Shown piece by piece: positions 17,074 to 25,850 of a stretch of DNA of 64,000 nt (within the stretch, counting starts at the first letter, position 1; each line of letters opens with the position of its first letter). Location: the NCBI RefSeq assembly GCF_047237965.1, contig NZ_JBDFLX010000001.1:4092001-4156000 (forward strand). Reading direction: 5' to 3'. The position numbers and the translations under genes are program-made. Source of the DNA: Noviherbaspirillum_A sp047237965 (lineage in GTDB: Bacteria > Pseudomonadota > Gammaproteobacteria > Burkholderiales > Burkholderiaceae_D). Under the pieces are notes generated by a model. It did no database searches and was not told where the DNA came from. It was given only the letters and a program-made list of their open reading frames with translations.

Positions 17074-19752
17074 TCAGGCGACGATGTTGACCAGCTTGCC
17101 CGGCACCACGATCACCTTCTTCGGCGCGCCGGTCAGGAATTTCTGCACGCTCTCGGTCGCCAGCGCCGCCGCCTCGATGCTGGCCTTGTCGGCATCCTTG
17201 GGCACCCGCACGCTGCCGCGCAGCTTGCCGTTGACCTGGATCATCAGTTCGATGTCGGCCTGCTCCAGTGCCGCCGGATCGACCTGCGGCCAGGGCGCAT
17301 CGAGGATATCGCCGAAGCTGGCGGCATAGCCCAGCTCCTGCCACAGCACATGGGTGACGTGCGGCGCGACCGGATAGAGCACCCGCAGGAAGATCGACAG
17401 GCATTCGAACATCACCGCGTTGCTGGCGCCGGAGTCGTCGAAGCGCGCGCCTTCCAGCGTATTGAGCAGTTTCATCGCCGCCGACACCACGGTGTTGTAC
17501 TGGGTGCGGCGGTAGTCGTGGTCGGCCTGCTGCAGGATCTTGTGAACTTCGCGGCGCAGCGCCTTGTGGCTTTCCGGCAGCGCGGCCGGCTCGATCGCGG
17601 CGGTGGCCGCCAGGCGCGGGGCCTGCGCATGGGCGAAGGCCCAGACCCGCTTCAGGAAGCGGTTCGCGCCTTCCACGCCGGCTCCCGACCACTCCAGCGT
17701 CTGCTCCGGCGGCGAGGCGAACATGGTGAACAGGCGCGCGGTGTCGGCGCCGTACTGGTCGATCTGCGCCTGCGGGTCGATGCCGTTGTTCTTGGACTTG
17801 GACATCTTCTCGATGCCGCCGATCTGCACCGGCTGGCCGTCCGACTTCAGCGTGGCCGACACCGGCCGGCCGCGCTCGTCGGTGGTCAGCGCCACGTCCG
17901 CCGGGTTGAACCAGACCTTCTTGCCGGACTCGTCCTCGCGGTAATAGGTTTCGTTCAGCACCATGCCCTGCGTGAGCAGCTTGGTGAAGGGCTCGTCAAA
18001 CTTCACCAGGCCGAAGTCGCGCATCACCTTGGTCCAGAAGCGGGCATACAGCAGGTGCAGCACCGCATGCTCGATGCCGCCGATGTACTGGTCCATCGGC
18101 ATCCAGTAGTCGTTGCGCGCATCCACCATCGCGTTGTCGCTGCCCGGCGAGCAATAGCGCATGTAATACCAGGACGAATCGACGAAGGTGTCCATGGTGT
18201 CGGTCTCGCGCCGCGCCGGCTTGCCGCACTGCGGGCAGTCCACATGCAGGAAGCCTTCATGCTTGTTGAGCGGATTGCCGCTGCCATCCGGCACGCAGTC
18301 TTCCGGCAGCACGACAGGCAGGTCCTTTTCCGGCACCGGCACGTCGCCGCAGCTTGCGCAGTGGATGATGGGAATCGGCGTGCCCCAATAGCGCTGGCGC
18401 GAAATGCCCCAGTCGCGCAGACGGTAGGTCACCTTCTTCTCGCCCAGGCCGCGCTCGGCCAGGTCGGCGGCGATCGCGTCCACCGCTTCCTGGTAGGCCA
18501 TGCCGTCATACCTGCCGGAATTCATGCAGCGGCCGTTTTCCTTGTCGGCATACCAGTCATGCCAGGTTTCGGTGGAGAAGGTCTTGCCCTCGATGGCGAT
18601 CACCTGCTCGATCGGCAGCACGTATTTCTTGGCGAAGGCGAAGTCGCGCTCGTCATGCGCCGGCACGCCCATCACCGCGCCGTCGCCGTAGGTGACGAGC
18701 ACATAGTTGCCGACCCAGACTTCGACCAGCTTGCCGGTCAATGGATGGGTGACGTACAGGCCGGTGGGCATGCCCTTCTTTTCCATCGTCGCCATGTCGG
18801 CTTCGATCACGCTGCCCTGCTTGCATTCGGCGATGAAGTCGGCCAGCTCGCGGTTCTCGCGGGCGGCGAAGGTCGCCATCGGATGCTCCGGCGCGATGGC
18901 GCAGAAGGTCACGCCCTTGATGGTGTCGGCGCGGGTGGTGAACACCCACAGCTTGCCCTGCAGCGGGAAGCCGCCGCTGTCCTGCGGCAGGGGATGGGTG
19001 CTGCTGCCGGGCTCGGTCAGGTCGTAGGGGAAGGCGAAGCGCACGCCGGTGGACTTGCCGATCCAGTTGGACTGCATGATGCGCACCCGCTCCGGCCAGC
19101 CGGGCAGGCCTGTTTCCACCTGCTGCAGCAGTTCCTCGGCATAGTCGGTGATGCGGGCGTAGTACATCGGGATTTCGCGCTTCTCGATCAGCGCGCCCGA
19201 GCGCCAGCCGCGGCCGTCGATCACCTGCTCGTTGGCCAGCACGGTCTGGTCGACCGGGTCCCAGTTCACGGTGCCGGTCTTCTTGTAGATGATGCCTTTC
19301 TCCAGCATCTTCAGGAACATCCACTGGTTCCACTTGTAGTAGTCGGGCTTGCAGGCCGTCATCTCGCGCGACCAGTCGATCGCCAGGCCCATCGCTTCCA
19401 TCTGCTGCTTCATGTGGGCGATGTTGGAATAGGTCCATTGCGCCGGCGGCACCTTGTTGGCCATTGCCGCGTTTTCCGCCGGCATGCCGAACGCGTCCCA
19501 GCCCATGGGCATCAGGACGTTGTAGCCGTTCATGCGCAGGTAGCGGTACATCACGTCGTTGATGGTGTAGTTGCGCACATGGCCCATGTGCAGCTTGCCG
19601 GACGGGTAGGGCAGCATCGAGCAGGCGTAGAACTTCTTCTTTTCCTGGCCGTTGCGGTCGGTTGCGTTTTCAACGGCGCGGTAGGCATCGATGGCTTGCC
19701 AGTGGTCGCGTGCGGATTGTTCGACCTCGGCGTGACTGTATTTTTCTTGCAT
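17074..19752 (-). CDS. leuS: Leucyl-tRNA synthetase
   Basis: LeuRS charges tRNA-Leu and edits mischarged products through its CP1 domain. The 892-residue protein is intact: HIGH motif as LHMGHVRNYT in the first 60 residues, the editing-domain segment VFTTRADTIKGVTF, and KMSKS as EKMSKSKNNGIDP late in the protein, followed by the anticodon-binding domain. A TATAAT -10 element lies about 45 bp upstream, so leuS probably starts its own transcript into lptE-holA-proA. Confidence 0.98.
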   Translation of the reverse strand: MQEKYSHAEVEQSARDHWQAIDAYRAVENATDRNGQEKKKFYACSMLPYPSGKLHMGHVRNYTINDVMYRYLRMNGYNVLMPMGWDAFGMPAENAAMANKVPPAQWTYSNIAHMKQQMEAMGLAIDWSREMTACKPDYYKWNQWMFLKMLEKGIIYKKTGTVNWDPVDQTVLANEQVIDGRGWRSGALIEKREIPMYYARITDYAEELLQQVETGLPGWPERVRIMQSNWIGKSTGVRFAFPYDLTEPGSSTHPLPQDSGGFPLQGKLWVFTTRADTIKGVTFCAIAPEHPMATFAARENRELADFIAECKQGSVIEADMATMEKKGMPTGLYVTHPLTGKLVEVWVGNYVLVTYGDGAVMGVPAHDERDFAFAKKYVLPIEQVIAIEGKTFSTETWHDWYADKENGRCMNSGRYDGMAYQEAVDAIAADLAERGLGEKKVTYRLRDWGISRQRYWGTPIPIIHCASCGDVPVPEKDLPVVLPEDCVPDGSGNPLNKHEGFLHVDCPQCGKPARRETDTMDTFVDSSWYYMRYCSPGSDNAMVDARNDYWMPMDQYIGGIEHAVLHLLYARFWTKVMRDFGLVKFDEPFTKLLTQGMVLNETYYREDESGKKVWFNPADVALTTDERGRPVSATLKSDGQPVQIGGIEKMSKSKNNGIDPQAQIDQYGADTARLFTMFASPPEQTLEWSGAGVEGANRFLKRVWAFAHAQAPRLAATAAIEPAALPESHKALRREVHKILQQADHDYRRTQYNTVVSAAMKLLNTLEGARFDDSGASNAVMFECLSIFLRVLYPVAPHVTHVLWQELGYAASFGDILDAPWPQVDPAALEQADIELMIQVNGKLRGSVRVPKDADKASIEAAALATESVQKFLTGAPKKVIVVPGKLVNIVA

Positions 19753-19796
19753 GGCGGCTGCGATTCGGTGGTGGGACTGGTTGAATTGAACCGAGC

Positions 19797-19802
19797 ATTA
19801 TA
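19797..19802 (-). promoter_or_regulatory. -10 element (TATAAT) upstream of leuS
   Basis: A perfect TATAAT on the minus strand lies in the 100-bp gap between the barstar gene and leuS. No clear -35 box is visible at the ideal distance, so this is a tentative promoter. Confidence 0.45.
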
Positions 19803-19852
19803 CTGGCTGCCCACCGCAAGTGGCGTCGCCGCCGCTTGCGCCCGGGCGGGCG

Positions 19853-20182
19853 TCAGCGCAGCAGCAGCCGCAATGCCGGCGCCGCGCCGGCCTCGGCATG
19901 GCGCAGGTTGACTTCCTCCACCACGTCTTCCAGCGCGGCCAGCACCTCGGGCGCCTGCCGCCTCACCAGGTCGGCATCGGTGACGGTGATGTCGAGCAGC
20001 TCGCCCGGCGCCAGCGCGAAACGGCTCATGCCGTCGTCGTCGCGCACGCCGGAGAGGCAGTCGATCAGGGCGCTGAGATTGTTGCCGTAGAAGTCGGGCA
20101 GGCCGAATTCGCGCCGGCATTCGCGGTGCAGCGCCGGCATGCCGGTCAGCTGGCGGCCGTCCAGGCGGGCGCTGGCCGTCAT
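19853..20182 (-). CDS. Barstar-family protein (orphan ribonuclease inhibitor-like)
   Basis: The 109-residue protein matches barstar, the inhibitor of barnase-type ribonucleases. LHRECRREFGLPDFYGNNLSALIDCLSG is the barstar signature region; its Asp residues in the second helix would occupy the RNase active site. The ATG lies 1 bp after the exbD stop, so it is translated with the exbBD transcript. No barnase-like ribonuclease is adjacent. Similar orphan barstars are frequent in Burkholderiales and their target is unknown. Confidence 0.85.
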   Translation of the reverse strand: MTASARLDGRQLTGMPALHRECRREFGLPDFYGNNLSALIDCLSGVRDDDGMSRFALAPGELLDITVTDADLVRRQAPEVLAALEDVVEEVNLRHAEAGAAPALRLLLR

Positions 20183-20183
20183 G

Positions 20184-20624
20184 CTATTGACGCGCCGGCG
20201 CAGCGGCGGCAGCCGCGGGTTCGGTGACGAAGCCCAGCTTGCTCAGGCCATTGTTCTGCGCCGCCGCCATCACCTGGGCAATCACTTCATAGCGGGTCGA
20301 CTTGTCGGCGCGCAGCTGCAGTTCCGGTTGCGGCTGTTTCTGCGCCGCTTCGGCCATGCGCGCCGGCAGGTCGGCCTGGGCGACCGGCGCGTCGTTCCAG
20401 AATACCTCGCCGGCCGCATTGATCGACAGCGTCACGGTTTCCGGCTTTTCCGGCGCCGGCGCCGACTGCGCGCTCGGCAGGTCGAGCTTGACCGCGTGGG
20501 TAAACAGCGGCGCGGTGATGATGAAGATCACCAGCAGCACCAGCATCACGTCCACCATCGGTGTGACGTTGATGTCGGCCATCGGCGCGCCCTGCCGGTT
20601 ATTGTCGAATCCGCCAAATGCCAT
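20184..20624 (-). CDS. exbD: ExbD/TolR-family biopolymer transport protein
   Basis: ExbD couples proton flow to TonB. The 146-residue protein has one N-terminal membrane segment (VDVMLVLLVIFIITAPLF) preceded by the family motif DINVTPMVDVML, in which the membrane Asp carries protons, and a periplasmic domain ending in an Ala-rich tail. It follows exbB by 14 bp and tonB is upstream, so ExbD rather than TolR is the likelier identity. Confidence 0.93.
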   Translation of the reverse strand: MAFGGFDNNRQGAPMADINVTPMVDVMLVLLVIFIITAPLFTHAVKLDLPSAQSAPAPEKPETVTLSINAAGEVFWNDAPVAQADLPARMAEAAQKQPQPELQLRADKSTRYEVIAQVMAAAQNNGLSKLGFVTEPAAAAAAPARQ

Positions 20625-20638
20625 GATGTTCCTCCTGC

Positions 20639-21331
20639 TTATTTGCCGACGCGGCTGCCGGTGGTCAGGTACGCATGCAGATCGTGCGCAAACGCATCGA
20701 GTTCCGCCAGCGTGACCCGGTTGACGCGGGTGAAGGCGTTATAGGCCAGCACCGCGGGAATGGCCACCACCAGCCCCAGCGCGGTCATGATCAGCGCCTC
20801 GCCGACCGGCCCGGCCACCTTGTCGATCTGCACCGTGCCCGATGCCGAGACCGCTATCAGCGCATGATAGATGCCCCATACCGTGCCGAACAGGCCGACG
20901 AAGGGGGCGGTTGATCCGACCGATGCCAGGAGCGTCAGGCCGTTTTCCAGCCGGGAGGAAACCCGGTTGATTTCCTGGCGCAGCGTGCGGGTGATCAGCT
21001 CGCCCGGATCGACCGCCGCATTCAGCGAGTTGTCCTGGGCACGCAGGTTGGCCGCTTCCATGCTCTGCGCCGCCAGCGGCGTGTAGACCCGCTCGCTGTC
21101 GGCGCTTTTCATCACCGCGACGGCGTCGGCCAGGGTCGGCGCCTTCCAGAAGCCTTCCAGCGCGCCGGCGCTGCGCCGGATGCGCCAGGAACTCCAGGCC
21201 TTGGCCAGGATGTAGTACCAGCTGACGATGGACATGGCCAGCAGCACATAGGCGACCGCGTGCGATACCGCGTCGCCTTGCGCCCAGTAGTGGGCCAGTC
21301 CCATGCTTTGATTTGCGATTGTCGGGTTCAT
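20639..21331 (-). CDS. exbB: ExbB/TolQ/MotA-family proton channel protein
   Basis: The 230-residue protein has three membrane segments in the ExbB layout: an N-terminal one (residues 25-45) and two after a long cytoplasmic region. The GLTLLASVGSTAPFVGLFGTVWGIY segment is the MotA/TolQ/ExbB signature. The start at 21331 (MNPTIANQSMG) is chosen because it lies 11 bp after the tonB stop and gives the usual length. It forms the energiser complex with ExbD and TonB. Confidence 0.94.
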   Translation of the reverse strand: MNPTIANQSMGLAHYWAQGDAVSHAVAYVLLAMSIVSWYYILAKAWSSWRIRRSAGALEGFWKAPTLADAVAVMKSADSERVYTPLAAQSMEAANLRAQDNSLNAAVDPGELITRTLRQEINRVSSRLENGLTLLASVGSTAPFVGLFGTVWGIYHALIAVSASGTVQIDKVAGPVGEALIMTALGLVVAIPAVLAYNAFTRVNRVTLAELDAFAHDLHAYLTTGSRVGK

Positions 21332-21342
21332 CTGCGTTTGTT

Positions 21343-22077
21343 CTAGTTGGAAAGTTTGAAAACGATGGGCACCAGGTACCACTCGGCCACCGGCTTGCCG
21401 TTGCTGGTGGCGGGATTGAAACGCCAGGACTGGACCGCGCTGCGCGCCGCCTCGTCCAGCATCGGAAAGCCGCTGGAGGTGCGTACCTGGACTTCGCCGG
21501 CAGTGCCGTCGGCCTGCACCAGCACCCTCAGCATCACCCGTCCCTCCTCGCCGTTGCGCAGCGAGCGCGCCGGCTGTACCGGCGGCCGGTTGGCGGCGGC
21601 GTAGCTGGCGGGAATGGAGACGCCGGTGCGCACCGGTTCGGCCGGCGGCGCTGGCGGGGCAGGGGGCGCGGGAGGCGTGGCCGGCGCCGGGGCTGGCGCG
21701 GTTGTCGGGGGTGTCGCTTCCGCGACAGGCGGCGCTGCCGGCGCGGGTTCTGTTCGCGCTGGCGCGACGCGGCGCGGCGCCGGCTTCGCCACCGGCGCAG
21801 GCCGTGGCGGCGGTGCCGGTTTCGGCGGCGGGGACGGTTTGGCGGGAGGCGGCGGCGGCGGCGGTGGCGGCGGTTCGGGCTGCGGTTGCGGCGCTGGCGC
21901 CGCGACGGGCGCTGGCACTGGCTGCGGCGGGGGCAACAGCGCCACCGTGATCGGCTTGGGTTCCGGCGATGGATGCACGTGGGTTTTCACGCCGGAAAGC
22001 ACGGCGACGAGCGCGCCGGCATGCATGGCCACCGAAATGGCAATCGCTGCCAGCGAACGGCGGGCCGGCGCGCTCAT
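21343..22077 (-). CDS. tonB: Energy transducer TonB
   Basis: TonB transmits inner-membrane energy to outer-membrane receptors, chiefly for iron. The 244-residue protein has one N-terminal membrane helix (SLAAIAISVAMHAGALVAVLSG, including the conserved His), a long Pro-rich spacer of about 90 residues, and the C-terminal receptor-binding domain (EEGRVMLRVLVQADGTAGEV, then AVQSWRFNPA). The extreme Pro/Ala bias gives long open frames on the opposite strand. Fur, the iron regulator, is encoded 1.5 kb away. Confidence 0.95.
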   Translation of the reverse strand: MSAPARRSLAAIAISVAMHAGALVAVLSGVKTHVHPSPEPKPITVALLPPPQPVPAPVAAPAPQPQPEPPPPPPPPPPAKPSPPPKPAPPPRPAPVAKPAPRRVAPARTEPAPAAPPVAEATPPTTAPAPAPATPPAPPAPPAPPAEPVRTGVSIPASYAAANRPPVQPARSLRNGEEGRVMLRVLVQADGTAGEVQVRTSSGFPMLDEAARSAVQSWRFNPATSNGKPVAEWYLVPIVFKLSN

Positions 22078-22103
22078 GGCGTCCTCACACGGCGTATTGT
22101 GCG

Positions 22104-22910
22104 TCAGCGCAGGCCAAGCACGTCCTGCATGTCGTAGAGTCCGGTGTCGCGGCCGGCCAGGAAGCGGGCGGCGCGCAGGCTGCCGTGGGCATAGGTGACC
22201 CGGCTCGACGACTTGTGGCTGATCTCGATGCGCTCGCCGATGCCGGCAAACAGAACGGTGTGGTCGCCGACGATGTCGCCGCCGCGTATGGTGGCAAAGC
22301 CGATCGAGGAAGGATCGCGCTCGCCGGTCACGCCTTCGCGCGCGAACACGCCGACTTCCTTCAAATCGCGGCCGAGGGCGCGCGCCACCACTTCGCCCAT
22401 CTGCAGCGCGGTGCCGGACGGCGCGTCGACCTTGTGGCGGTGATGCGCCTCGATGATCTCGATGTCATAGCCTTCGGCAAAGCTCTTTGCCGCAAGCTCC
22501 AGCAGCTTCATCGTCACGTTCACGCCCACGCTCATGTTGGGCGCGAACACGATGGCGGTCTTTTCGGCGGCGGCGGCGATTGCGGCCTTGCCGGCATCGT
22601 CGAAGCCGGTGGTGCCGACGATCATCTTGATGCCATGCGCGGCACAGTATTCCATGTGCTTCAACGTGCCTTCCGGCCGGGTGAAGTCGATCAGGTAGTC
22701 GGCGTTGGCCAGCCCCTGTCCCAGCTTGTCGGTGATCAGGACGCCGGAATCCTGGCCGAGGAAGGCGGAGGCGTCGGCGCCGAGGCCGGGAGCGCCGGCA
22801 ACGTCGAGCGCGCCGGCGAGTTCTGCGTCGGAAGCATTGCGGATGGCTTCAATCAGCATGCGGCCCATGCGGCCGGATGCGCCGGCAACGGCAATTTTCA
22901 TTTGAGTCAT
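22104..22910 (-). CDS. dapB: 4-hydroxy-tetrahydrodipicolinate reductase
   Basis: DapB catalyses the second committed step of lysine/diaminopimelate synthesis using NAD(P)H. The 268-residue protein has the N-terminal nucleotide loop VAGASGRMGRML and the active-site segment EAHHRHKVDAPSGTAL with the catalytic His/Lys pair. The ATG overlaps the bamE stop by 4 bp, so the two genes are translationally coupled. Confidence 0.97.
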   Translation of the reverse strand: MTQMKIAVAGASGRMGRMLIEAIRNASDAELAGALDVAGAPGLGADASAFLGQDSGVLITDKLGQGLANADYLIDFTRPEGTLKHMEYCAAHGIKMIVGTTGFDDAGKAAIAAAAEKTAIVFAPNMSVGVNVTMKLLELAAKSFAEGYDIEIIEAHHRHKVDAPSGTALQMGEVVARALGRDLKEVGVFAREGVTGERDPSSIGFATIRGGDIVGDHTVLFAGIGERIEISHKSSSRVTYAHGSLRAARFLAGRDTGLYDMQDVLGLR

Positions 22911-23485
22911 GGCTTGGTGGCGGGAGTTTGCGGGTCGGCGGCGGAGGAAGGCACCGGCTGCGGGCCTGGGGTCATGGTGTTGGCCTTGCGGACCTTTTCG
23001 CCAGCGATGCGCGACAGGTAATCGGCTTCGGTCGGCAGGTCGCCGCCCTCGATGCGCGCCAGGCGGTTGTCGACGAAAGTCAGCGTCACGCGGCTGGTGG
23101 TGATTTCGCCATTGCCCTTCTTCATGCGGAATGGATAATCCCAGCGGCTGTTGTGGAACACGTCGGTCAGGAGCGGCGTGCCGAGCACGAAGCGGACCTG
23201 GTCCTGGGTCATGCCTTCCTTCAGTTGCGCCACCATTTCGCGGGAGACGAAGTTGCCCTGCTGAATGTCGGGCCGGTAAGGACGCAGAAAGCCGAGAAAC
23301 GGCTTTTCGCGCGTGACCTGCACGTCGCTGCCGCCCTGCTCGCTGGCCTGTTGCGCCTGCACTGCCGGCTCGCTGCGGCGTACGCTCGCAGGCTCGTCAA
23401 TCAGCGGGTTCTTCGACGCGCAGCCGGCGAGGGCGGCGGCGAACAGCACGCACAGCGCACCGGAATGGGAAAACAGCATACGCAT
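22907..23485 (-). CDS. bamE: Outer-membrane protein assembly factor BamE
   Basis: BamE is a lipoprotein of the BAM complex, which inserts beta-barrel proteins. A signal peptide with lipobox LAGC (lipidated Cys near residue 22) precedes a region with LRPYRPDIQQGNFVSREMV and QVRFVLGTPLLTDVFH, the SmpA/OmlA signature. The 192 residues are longer than the enterobacterial protein because of a C-terminal Pro-rich tail. It is divergent from fur across a 78-bp gap, a common betaproteobacterial arrangement. Confidence 0.94.
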   Translation of the reverse strand: MRMLFSHSGALCVLFAAALAGCASKNPLIDEPASVRRSEPAVQAQQASEQGGSDVQVTREKPFLGFLRPYRPDIQQGNFVSREMVAQLKEGMTQDQVRFVLGTPLLTDVFHNSRWDYPFRMKKGNGEITTSRVTLTFVDNRLARIEGGDLPTEADYLSRIAGEKVRKANTMTPGPQPVPSSAADPQTPATKP

Positions 23486-23563
23486 AAGGGGAGATCTCAG
23501 TCGATTGAGCTAGGTGGTCAAACGCTATATGATAAAGCAGATCATCTCCATCCGACGAAATCC

Positions 23564-23995
23564 ATGCCTAACAACCCCACCGACCTGAAGGCCAGCGGCC
23601 TCAAGGCCACGCTGCCGCGGCTCAAGATCCTCGAAATTTTCCAGGGCAGCAGCGTGCGTCACCTGAGCGCCGAAGATGTCTACAAGATACTGCTGGCCGA
23701 TAACATGGATGTCGGCCTGGCCACCGTCTATCGCGTGCTGACCCAGTTCGAGCAGGCCGGCCTGCTGAGCCGGAATCACTTCGAGTCGGGCAAGGCCGTG
23801 TTCGAGCTCAACGAAGGCTCGCACCACGACCATCTGGTATGCCTGGACTGCAGCCGCGTGGAAGAGTTTTTCGACGAGGAAATCGAGCGCCGCCAGCAGG
23901 TCATCGCGCAGCAGCGCGGCTTCGCGATCGCCGAGCATGCGCTGGCGCTGTATGCGCATTGCACCAAGCAGGATTGCCCGCATCGCGGCCGCTAG
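23564..23995 (+). CDS. fur: Ferric uptake regulator
   Basis: Fur represses iron-uptake genes when loaded with Fe2+. The 143-residue protein has the winged helix (LKATLPRLKILEIF, then LATVYRVLTQFEQAGLL) and the metal-binding dimerisation domain with SHHDHLVCLDCSRVEEF and a C-terminal HCTKQDCPHRGR, supplying the structural Zn cysteines and His ligands. It starts MPNNPTDLKASG at 23564. It is divergent from bamE; I could not identify a clear Fur box in the gap. Confidence 0.96.
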   Translation: MPNNPTDLKASGLKATLPRLKILEIFQGSSVRHLSAEDVYKILLADNMDVGLATVYRVLTQFEQAGLLSRNHFESGKAVFELNEGSHHDHLVCLDCSRVEEFFDEEIERRQQVIAQQRGFAIAEHALALYAHCTKQDCPHRGR

Positions 23996-24019
23996 GCCGC
24001 AGTCCCGGATGCTTGACGC

Positions 24020-24685
24020 TTATTCGTAGGCCTGGAACGCCTCCGCGAGGATTCCGGCCATTTCTTCCGGCGCGCTGATGGAGACGCCCAGGTCGCGCAG
24101 CAGGCCGTCCTGGATGCCGTAGATCAGGCTGTGGATGGTCAGTTCCTGGCCGCGCTCCCAGGCATCCCGCACGATGGTGGTCTGGCACAGATTGGTCACC
24201 TGCTCCATCACGTTGAGTTCGCACAGGCGGTCCAGCCGCTGCTTGTCGGGCAGGACCTCGCCCAGATAGCGCTCATGCTTCATGTGCACGTCCTGCACAT
24301 GGCGCAGCCAGTTATCCGCCAGGCCGACGCGCCGGCCCACCAGCGCCGCATGCACGCCGGAACAGCCGTAGTGGCCGCAGACGATCACATGCTTGACCTT
24401 CAGCACGTCGACGGCGAACTGCAATACCGACAGGCAGTTCAGGTCGGTGTGCACGACCACGTTGGCAATATTCCTGTGGACGAACAGCTCGCCCGGCAGC
24501 AGCCCCAGCAGCTCGTTGGCGGGCACCCGGCTGTCGGAGCAGCCGATCCACAGGTATTCGGGGGTCTGCTGGGCGGCCAGCTTCTTGAAGAAGTCGGCAT
24601 CCTCGGCGGAAATGGCGGCCGCCCACTGGCGGTTGTTCTCAAACAGCTGCTGGTAAGTGATGTCGCGTGCTTGCTTGCGTTGCAT
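24020..24685 (-). CDS. can: Beta-class carbonic anhydrase
   Basis: The 221-residue enzyme interconverts CO2 and bicarbonate. Zinc ligands are visible: Cys and the Asp-Arg dyad in IGCSDSRVPANE, and His and Cys in VCGHYGCSGV. The HRNIANVVVHTD segment is diagnostic for the plant-like beta subclass (Can). It supplies bicarbonate to carboxylases. The gene is convergent with fur and lies 14 bp after the oxidoreductase gene on the same strand. Confidence 0.96.
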   Translation of the reverse strand: MQRKQARDITYQQLFENNRQWAAAISAEDADFFKKLAAQQTPEYLWIGCSDSRVPANELLGLLPGELFVHRNIANVVVHTDLNCLSVLQFAVDVLKVKHVIVCGHYGCSGVHAALVGRRVGLADNWLRHVQDVHMKHERYLGEVLPDKQRLDRLCELNVMEQVTNLCQTTIVRDAWERGQELTIHSLIYGIQDGLLRDLGVSISAPEEMAGILAEAFQAYE

Positions 24686-24699
24686 GTTGTTTATTCCTA

Positions 24700-25845
24700 T
24701 TAACTATTGATCTGATTAGGTACATCCCAATCCGAAAAACGCTGCATGAATTTGCGGTCGATCGCATCCTTCCAGCGCCATACCCAGCCGCCTTCCCAGC
24801 TCAGGCCCTGCCATACCGCCACCGCATGGCGCGGGCCGGTGCCGAGCAGCGACAGGTGGCCGCGCTGCGCCAGGTAGGCCGCCAGCGGCTGGCCGGCGAC
24901 CGTGCGCAGCAGGTTGTCGGCCAGCACCGGCCCTTGCCGCACTGCATAGACGCCTGCCTTGTCGCGCGGTTGCAGCGGATCGGTGGCAATGTCGCCGGCG
25001 GCGAACACATGGCCATGGCTGACCGAGCGCAGATGGCTGTCGACATGGACGAAGCCGTCCAGGCAGGCCAGGCCCGACTGCGCCACCCAGGGCTGCGCGC
25101 CGGCGCCTGTGGCCCATAGCAGCGCATCGTAAGCCGCCGTGCTGCCATCGGCAAAATGCAGCATGTCCGGTTCCACCCGCAGAACGTCGGTCCCGGTGAG
25201 CACCGCAATGCCCTGCCTTGCCAGGTGGCGCGCCATGCGCCGCGCCGCGCCGCGCGGATAGCCGGCCAGCAGTTCGCCGCGCGTCACCAGAGACCACTTG
25301 ACGCGGTCGCGCCGGCCCGCCATCCGGTGCGCCATCGCCAGCACCAGTTCGACGCCGCCGGCGCCGCCGCCCACCACCACCATGTGCACCGGCCGCGCCA
25401 GGCTGTCGGCCTGGGCCTGGAAGGCGCGCCATTGCTGCAGGAAGACGTCGACCGGCTTGACCGGCAGCGCATGGTCCTGGGCACCCGGCACCCGGGCCAG
25501 CGGCGGCGCCGAGCCGATGTCGAGGGAGGCGAGATCGAAATTCCATTGCCGGCCGCAGTCGTCCAGCGCCACGCGCGCCGCCGGGTCGAAGGAGACGATG
25601 CTGGCCTGCGCTAGTTCCACCTGCGCCGCCGCGGCCAGCGGCGCCAGGTGCACATGGGCTTCATTGTGCCGGTAGTGGCCGGCGATCAGGCCCGGCAGCA
25701 TGCCGGAATAGGGCGTGTGCAGGTCGCGGCTGACCATGGCCACCTGCAGCCGGTCGCGCCATTCGGGCAGGCGCTTGCGCAGCGCCTCCAGCACGAACAG
25801 GTGGGCATGGCCGCCGCCAACGAGGAGCAGGCGCTGTGTCGTCAC
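24700..25845 (-). CDS. FAD-dependent NDH-2-like oxidoreductase of the SelD-associated type
   Basis: The 381-residue protein starts with GTG at 25845, 5 bp after the DUF3047 stop. It has an N-terminal FAD-binding loop LLLVGGGHAHLFVLEAL, the segment YSGMLPGLIAGHYRHNEAHV, a second dinucleotide loop VVVGGGAGGVEL and the FAD-contacting VFAAGDIATDP near the C-terminus. This arrangement matches the oxidoreductase family that is often fused to or encoded beside selenophosphate synthetase SelD. No selD is present here. The substrate is unknown; a quinone or sulfur-compound reductase role is possible. Confidence 0.85.
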   Translation of the reverse strand: MTTQRLLLVGGGHAHLFVLEALRKRLPEWRDRLQVAMVSRDLHTPYSGMLPGLIAGHYRHNEAHVHLAPLAAAAQVELAQASIVSFDPAARVALDDCGRQWNFDLASLDIGSAPPLARVPGAQDHALPVKPVDVFLQQWRAFQAQADSLARPVHMVVVGGGAGGVELVLAMAHRMAGRRDRVKWSLVTRGELLAGYPRGAARRMARHLARQGIAVLTGTDVLRVEPDMLHFADGSTAAYDALLWATGAGAQPWVAQSGLACLDGFVHVDSHLRSVSHGHVFAAGDIATDPLQPRDKAGVYAVRQGPVLADNLLRTVAGQPLAAYLAQRGHLSLLGTGPRHAVAVWQGLSWEGGWVWRWKDAIDRKFMQRFSDWDVPNQINS

Positions 25846-25850
25846 GGCGG

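Noticed and set aside
14163..19911. Two long plus-strand frames (968 and 1,052 codons) antisense to proA-holA-lptE-leuS
   Set aside because: They mirror well-identified essential genes and show antisense composition; no domains are visible.
19853..20182. Toxin-antitoxin pair with the barstar gene as antitoxin
   Set aside because: Both neighbours are housekeeping genes (exbD and leuS) and no small toxin frame is adjacent.
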